The position numbers and the translations under genes were made by a program. Source: an uncultured Marvinbryantia sp. (lineage in GTDB: Bacteria > Bacillota > Clostridia > Lachnospirales > Lachnospiraceae). Taken from it: DNA of 64,000 nucleotides. Location of the stretch: positions 1 to 64,000 of the forward strand of contig NZ_CAJKOX010000023.1 of the NCBI RefSeq assembly GCF_905201705.1, in the 5' to 3' direction. Positions 62,865 to 64,000 of the stretch are shown here, piece after piece. The notes below the pieces were generated by a model. The model was not told the origin of the DNA, made no database searches, and was given only the letters and a program-made list of their open reading frames with translations. How positions within the stretch are numbered: position 1 is the stretch's first letter; every line of letters begins with the position of its first letter.

Positions 62865-63639
62865 GTCTCTGCAAATCGTCGTCATATGTTTCACAAAAGC
62901 GTGCGGAAAACGAGGGTTCCATGCCTGCCGTGTACAGATGGGAAATGTCTCCAAGCTGTGCCGCACGGAAAGAGGCAATGCCTTTCTGACGTTCTTCGGT
63001 GTAAATGGTGCTCACGCTGGTCGGAGCGAACGCTGTTCCATGCCAGAGCACAAACGGAGAGATTCCCAGCAGGTGGGACAGAAGAACACACTCCAGCCCA
63101 AAGTGGCAGAAAAAAGCAAGCGTGTCTGTATTGGCTTTTGTGACATGATACAGATTGCCGCAGCGTTCATATCCGTGCTCTGCGAGCAGCGCGTCAAAAT
63201 TCTTTGTGACATAATCGTAGCATTGTATCATATTACTTTGTGTACAGATCTCGCTTTGTCTCCAGTTGGTTTTGTGATAATATTCTTCATGCTTCGTCCA
63301 GTAATCAGGCAGGATATCCCAGATTACAGGAGCGTAAAGGGTGCCGTCCTCGCGCTGACGGGCGCCCGGATATGCAGAAAGAAGGGGATCCCCCTCTTTA
63401 AATTCCAGAATTGCCGGAAACTCCCGCATCCAGTCGCACTCCGCGGTGGCGGTGCGGTTCATTGCCTTTAAGCTGCAGGAGGCGGTATCGCGCGCTCTGC
63501 CAAGAACAGAAACATAAATATCTTTGATATCCATCGGCGCAATACGGGCGGCAAGGGCCTTTGCTTCCTTCCAGCCGCGCTCGGTCAATGTATCATGCTC
63601 ATAATCAGGATCTCCGTGTCTGATAATCAATAATCTCAT
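62860..63639 (-). CDS. Histidine phosphatase family protein
   Basis: The protein has 259 residues. It opens MRLLIIRHGDPD, with the phospho-acceptor His in RHG, then GRARDTA and FCHFGLECVLLSHL with the second His. This is the phosphoglycerate-mutase-like fold. The middle part has an insertion rich in aromatic residues (YWTKHEEYYHKTNW). The substrate is unknown. The start at 63639 has AAGGAGAC upstream; a longer reading through 63768 has no ribosome site. The stop lies in the 17-base repeat array. Confidence 0.9.
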   Translation of the reverse strand: MRLLIIRHGDPDYEHDTLTERGWKEAKALAARIAPMDIKDIYVSVLGRARDTASCSLKAMNRTATAECDWMREFPAILEFKEGDPLLSAYPGARQREDGTLYAPVIWDILPDYWTKHEEYYHKTNWRQSEICTQSNMIQCYDYVTKNFDALLAEHGYERCGNLYHVTKANTDTLAFFCHFGLECVLLSHLLGISPFVLWHGTAFAPTSVSTIYTEERQKGIASFRAAQLGDISHLYTAGMEPSFSARFCETYDDDLQRH

Positions 63640-63951
63640 AAATAAAAGTCTCCTTATTATAATATGTGCTACTAAAAAAATCCGGTTCCGCTGGTATGCC
63701 GGGGAAAATTTGCGGGAAAACTCTGCGCCCACGTACAGCTCAGCGTACCTGCGCCCTGCGCCACACACAGTTTAGCGTATCTGCGTCCACGCACAGTTTA
63801 GCATAATTGCAGTTTACCGGCAAGAGTGATATACCAATTTATTTGGAATATTGATTTTAGTTGTGTAAATGGTTATACTATATAGCAAGATGAATGGTGA
63901 AACTACAAAATTGAAAAAGGTTTTTAGCAGTCTGGATACATGGAGGATGCC
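63640..63951. other. Intergenic region with repeats and AT-rich leader
   Basis: This 312-base gap holds the repeat cluster at 63723-63806. It is followed by an AT-rich stretch with TTGATT and TATACTATA-like boxes (about 63851-63880), possibly the promoter of the gene at 63952. No further open frame is convincing. Confidence 0.5.
63723..63806. repeat. Three imperfect 26-bp repeats
   Basis: Units at 63723, 63756 and 63781 follow CTGCG(Y)CCAC(R)(Y)ACAG(Y)T(Y)AGCRTA. The second and third adjoin; a short CTGCGCC partial unit separates the first. The function is unknown. They are too short and too close together for a CRISPR array. Confidence 0.75.
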
Positions 63952-64000
63952 ATGGAGAGATTTTATTTAAAAAATATAGAACTGTTAAATTTTAGAAGGT
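63952..64000 (+). CDS. Start of an AAA/RecF-like ATPase, cut by the window edge
   Basis: Sixteen codons read MERFYLKNIELLNFRR, with GGAGG five bases upstream. The pattern LKNIxLxNFRxF is the usual opening of RecF/SMC-like and AAA_15/OLD-type ATPases. These are common in defence and repair operons. The fragment is too short to name the protein, and everything past the edge is unseen. Confidence 0.55.
   Translation, partial: MERFYLKNIELLNFRR

Noticed and set aside
63723..63806. CRISPR-like array
   Set aside because: There are only three imperfect 26-mers without regular spacers.

Overview
The window reads as a chromosomal segment of a gut-type Firmicute, most likely a Lachnospiraceae member. 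Supporting features are near-universal AGGAGG-type ribosome binding sites, an LPXTG protein with a class B-like sortase, TTTACA direct repeats resembling the Firmicute PhoP box, an HxlR regulator, an ECF-type riboflavin transporter, and KdpDE. The family assignment is inferred from gene content; no rRNA or tRNA gene was seen. Coding density is high and base composition is moderate, except for an AT-rich island at about 51.5-53.7 kb.

Layout. 1-18.7 kb: a surface-protein locus. It holds a SARP-like regulator, a 4265-residue secreted protein (CHAP and SH3 domains plus a very long parallel beta-helix region), three paralogous single-pass membrane proteins, a 402-residue secreted protein sharing its end domain with the giant protein, a small LPKTG protein, and a sortase. 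This is the best candidate in the window for an undescribed system: a cell-wall-linked assembly whose two secreted components have no anchor of their own. 18.7-21.6 kb: a small alarmone synthetase, a relic of a DUF4143-type ATPase, and a two-component system. 21.8-29.1 kb: a MacB/FtsX-type transporter, a heterodimeric ABC exporter and a cytidylate kinase-like protein. 29.2-30.4 kb: phoU and a small membrane protein, each behind a near-identical PHO-box promoter; a third such promoter precedes an alkaline phosphatase at 60 kb. 30.5-36.8 kb: a LacI regulator, a phosphonate-type ABC importer (D, C, E, E) and a cytosolic 5'-nucleotidase-family enzyme, closed by a strong terminator.

37.1-46.6 kb: kdpFABC, a TrkA-like protein, a membrane-tethered LysR-effector-like protein, kdpD and kdpE. 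46.7-51.5 kb: YbaK, a zinc-type macrodomain protein, an HxlR regulator with duplicated operators, a PPOX flavoprotein, a 5'-truncated FMN riboswitch ahead of ribU, a PPOX-ferredoxin and a SirTM-like sirtuin. The macrodomain and sirtuin suggest reversible ADP-ribosylation next to flavin genes. 51.5-53.7 kb: an AT-rich XRE / ImmA-IrrE / frameshifted PIN-like module. 53.8-56.6 kb: a cupin relic, a metal P-type ATPase whose two halves join exactly by a -1 shift at A-AAA-AAG, and a divergent TetR regulator.

56.6-64 kb: a second two-component system whose kinase carries six tandem 12-residue repeats in its sensor region, a divergent membrane protein, the Pho-type alkaline phosphatase, a YibE/F protein, a 17-bp tandem-repeat array, a histidine phosphatase, and the first codons of an AAA/RecF-like ATPase cut by the window edge. 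Gene families were recognised from motifs by eye; no database search was run.
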